From: JADLBR01 sp964651705
GTDB taxonomy: Bacteria; Verrucomicrobiota; Verrucomicrobiia; JADLBR01
Direction of reading: 5' to 3'
DNA: 64,000 nt
NCBI GenBank assembly: GCA_964651705.1
Contig: CAZYWZ010000005.1
Span: 39,507-103,506, forward strand
Both the position numbers and the translations under genes were made by a program. The notes beneath the pieces were generated by a model, which saw only the letters and a program-made list of their open reading frames with translations, was not told where the DNA came from and ran no database searches. Shown piece after piece: positions 63,031 to 64,000 of the stretch. The number at the start of each line of letters is the position of its first letter. Within the stretch, counting starts at the first letter, position 1.

Positions 63031-63280
63031 ACAAATTAGAATACACCAGAGGGCTAAACTGAGCGACAGAAAAGGAGAACGATTCACGCCGTTCACGGGA
63101 GTGAGAAGAGAAAGCGATCGAGTGCGGTGGGAAGGCGAATGTTCGACATCGTGAGGGGTATTTCAGTGTGAGGTGCGAGATCTAGAGACTGTCATCCGGC
63201 AGCTGTTCGAAGTAACGCGCCAGTCCCTTCCAACGAATTCGTACTGAGATCCTGGATACGCATGCTGGCTTTCTACGTGT
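63031..63280. other. Low-GC gap inside the island
   Basis: About 250 bases, visibly less GC-rich than the rest of the window, without a frame I trust. It may hold the promoter for the unknown gene and the NTPase. The AT-rich run GGTGTATTCTAATTTGT next to ATG 63030 could supply a -10 box. Confidence 0.4.
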
Positions 63281-63928
63281 TCATCTTCTTTGTAGCGGGT
63301 ATGGGCAGACGCGGCGGAGGAGGCAGTCCGGGCACTTGGGCCGGCGGGGTCGACAGATGTTCTTGCCCAGAAGGTAGACGGGCCGGTCCAGAAGGCCGGG
63401 ATACGCGGGGTACATGGATCGCGCGCGATAGATGTATTGCTCGGTGGAAGCATTATCCGGGACGAGGCCGAGCCGACGGAAGACGCGGCGCACGTGGATG
63501 TCCGCAGAGATGTCGATCGAGTGGTAATCCGAGAAGCGGACTCTAAAATGCCTCACGAGGATGTTGGCCGCCATCGTGGCGATCTTGGGGCCGACGCCAT
63601 CGAGATCGAGAAAACGCAGGACGACCAGAGCGCTGGATGGGCGGTTGCGCCAGATACGGGATGCGTCGCCTTGGTATTCCGTGCGGATCCGTTCGAGGGC
63701 AGATTTGACGAATCCGGCTATTCGCCCAGGGAAACGGTGGAGAGCTGGGCGCCGCCGAATGGCCCGGTGAATCTGCTTCTTCGTGAGGCGGTGCATCCGG
63801 TGAAACGCGAAGCCTCCGGCGACCTCGCCGAGCCGGGCGGGGATGGTCCATGCGCGCTTGGCGTCAACCTGTTGATCGACGATGCAGCCAATAACGAAGA
63901 GATGAGGAGTGTTTCTGATGTCGTTCAA
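63281..63928 (-). CDS. Endonuclease III-like DNA glycosylase, possibly 5'-truncated
   Basis: 215 residues of HhH-GPD fold. The helix-hairpin-helix LDGVGPKIATMAANIL has K115 and is followed by D143 in SADIHVRRVFRRLGL, matching the catalytic Lys/Asp pair of endonuclease III. The C-terminal cysteines C192, C199, C202 and C208 have the C-x6-C-x2-C-x5-C spacing of the 4Fe-4S loop. The only usable start is TTG 63928, with AAGGA upstream, and the frame is closed by a stop at 63950-63952. The first helices expected in the family are missing, so the 5' end may have been cut by an insertion. Confidence 0.8.
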   Translation of the reverse strand: MNDIRNTPHLFVIGCIVDQQVDAKRAWTIPARLGEVAGGFAFHRMHRLTKKQIHRAIRRRPALHRFPGRIAGFVKSALERIRTEYQGDASRIWRNRPSSALVVLRFLDLDGVGPKIATMAANILVRHFRVRFSDYHSIDISADIHVRRVFRRLGLVPDNASTEQYIYRARSMYPAYPGLLDRPVYLLGKNICRPRRPKCPDCLLRRVCPYPLQRR

Positions 63929-63947
63929 ATGGCGATCCTTGGCCGGG

Positions 63948-64000
63948 TGTCACCGGTCACTTCAAAACCCGCCACGGGCGGTCGATTCAAAACCAGCCAG
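63948..64000. repeat. Direct repeats at window end, possible transposon terminus
   Basis: TTCAAAACCCGCCA (63961-63974) and TTCAAAACCAGCCA (63986-63999) match at 13 of 14 positions, 25 bases apart, just inside a TGTCACCGGTCAC (63948-63960). Short repeated sites next to a TG terminus resemble the ends of IS21-type elements, but only 53 bases are visible. Confidence 0.35.

Larger units (their letters stand above)
56990..64000. mobile_element. Integrated genomic island, left part (right end outside window)
   Basis: The island begins at the tRNA-Met 3' fragment and is followed at once by a tyrosine recombinase gene, the usual layout of tRNA-targeting integrative elements. Its cargo (58.7-63.9 kb) is less GC-rich than the chromosome, especially 62.0-63.3 kb, and consists of genes without housekeeping roles. 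The visible length is about 7 kb. No conjugation, replication or phage structural gene is seen in this part. Confidence 0.75.

Overview
The window is a high-GC bacterial chromosome segment, most likely from the phylum Verrucomicrobiota. This placement is an inference. It rests on a PEP-CTERM protein with autotransporter-type beta repeats, Tat-exported Gfo/Idh/MocA oxidoreductases and a TIM-barrel partner, an exported sulfatase, a divergent FtsZ with a long linker, and GC-rich intergenic palindromes of a kind common in that group. The DNP(R) motif in MurE predicts meso-diaminopimelate peptidoglycan.

Layout. 1-3.3 kb: a leftward operon of a fucose-isomerase-like protein, a GntP permease and an ACT protein cut by the window edge. 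3.6-23.0 kb: an almost gapless division and cell-wall (dcw) cluster, mraZ - small protein - rsmH - ftsL - ftsI - murE - murF - mraY - murD - LysM protein - ftsW - murG - murC/murB fusion - ddl - ftsQ - ftsA - ftsZ. Most junctions are ATGA or GTGA overlaps, and the cluster starts behind a promoter with a textbook three-repeat MraZ operator. 23.0-39 kb: a TPR membrane protein, the PEP-CTERM protein, trpB, a NicO-type metal exporter, an exported oxidoreductase, several secreted proteins of unknown role, a sulfatase, a beta-helix protein and tRNA-Gly. 39-44 kb: a giant glycosidase-like exported protein whose 3' end runs antisense into tRNA-Gln, then ispE. 44-48.6 kb: amt-glnK behind a sigma-54 promoter, and pyrH-hpf-frr. 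48.7-56.4 kb: a cysteine-desulfurase homologue that has lost its PLP lysine, a PAS/PP2C phosphatase with a STAS protein, a second exported oxidoreductase with a TIM-barrel partner, and a membrane Ser/Thr kinase of unusual topology.

56.5 kb to the end: tRNA-Ser, a decayed integrase fragment, and the left end of an integrated element. The element left only the 3' part of tRNA-Met at its left junction and brought its own tyrosine recombinase, which has a helix-turn-helix inserted in its catalytic domain and sits behind four helically phased repeats. Its cargo is a PD-(D/E)XK-like protein and an opposing operon with a membrane KAP-type P-loop NTPase, an unknown protein, a small protein and an endonuclease III-like protein. 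The right end lies outside the window. This cargo is the best candidate for an undescribed system, possibly anti-phage, but that function is inferred from context only.

A second theme is a family of intergenic palindromes with conserved flanks and interchangeable stems, often starting at a stop codon.
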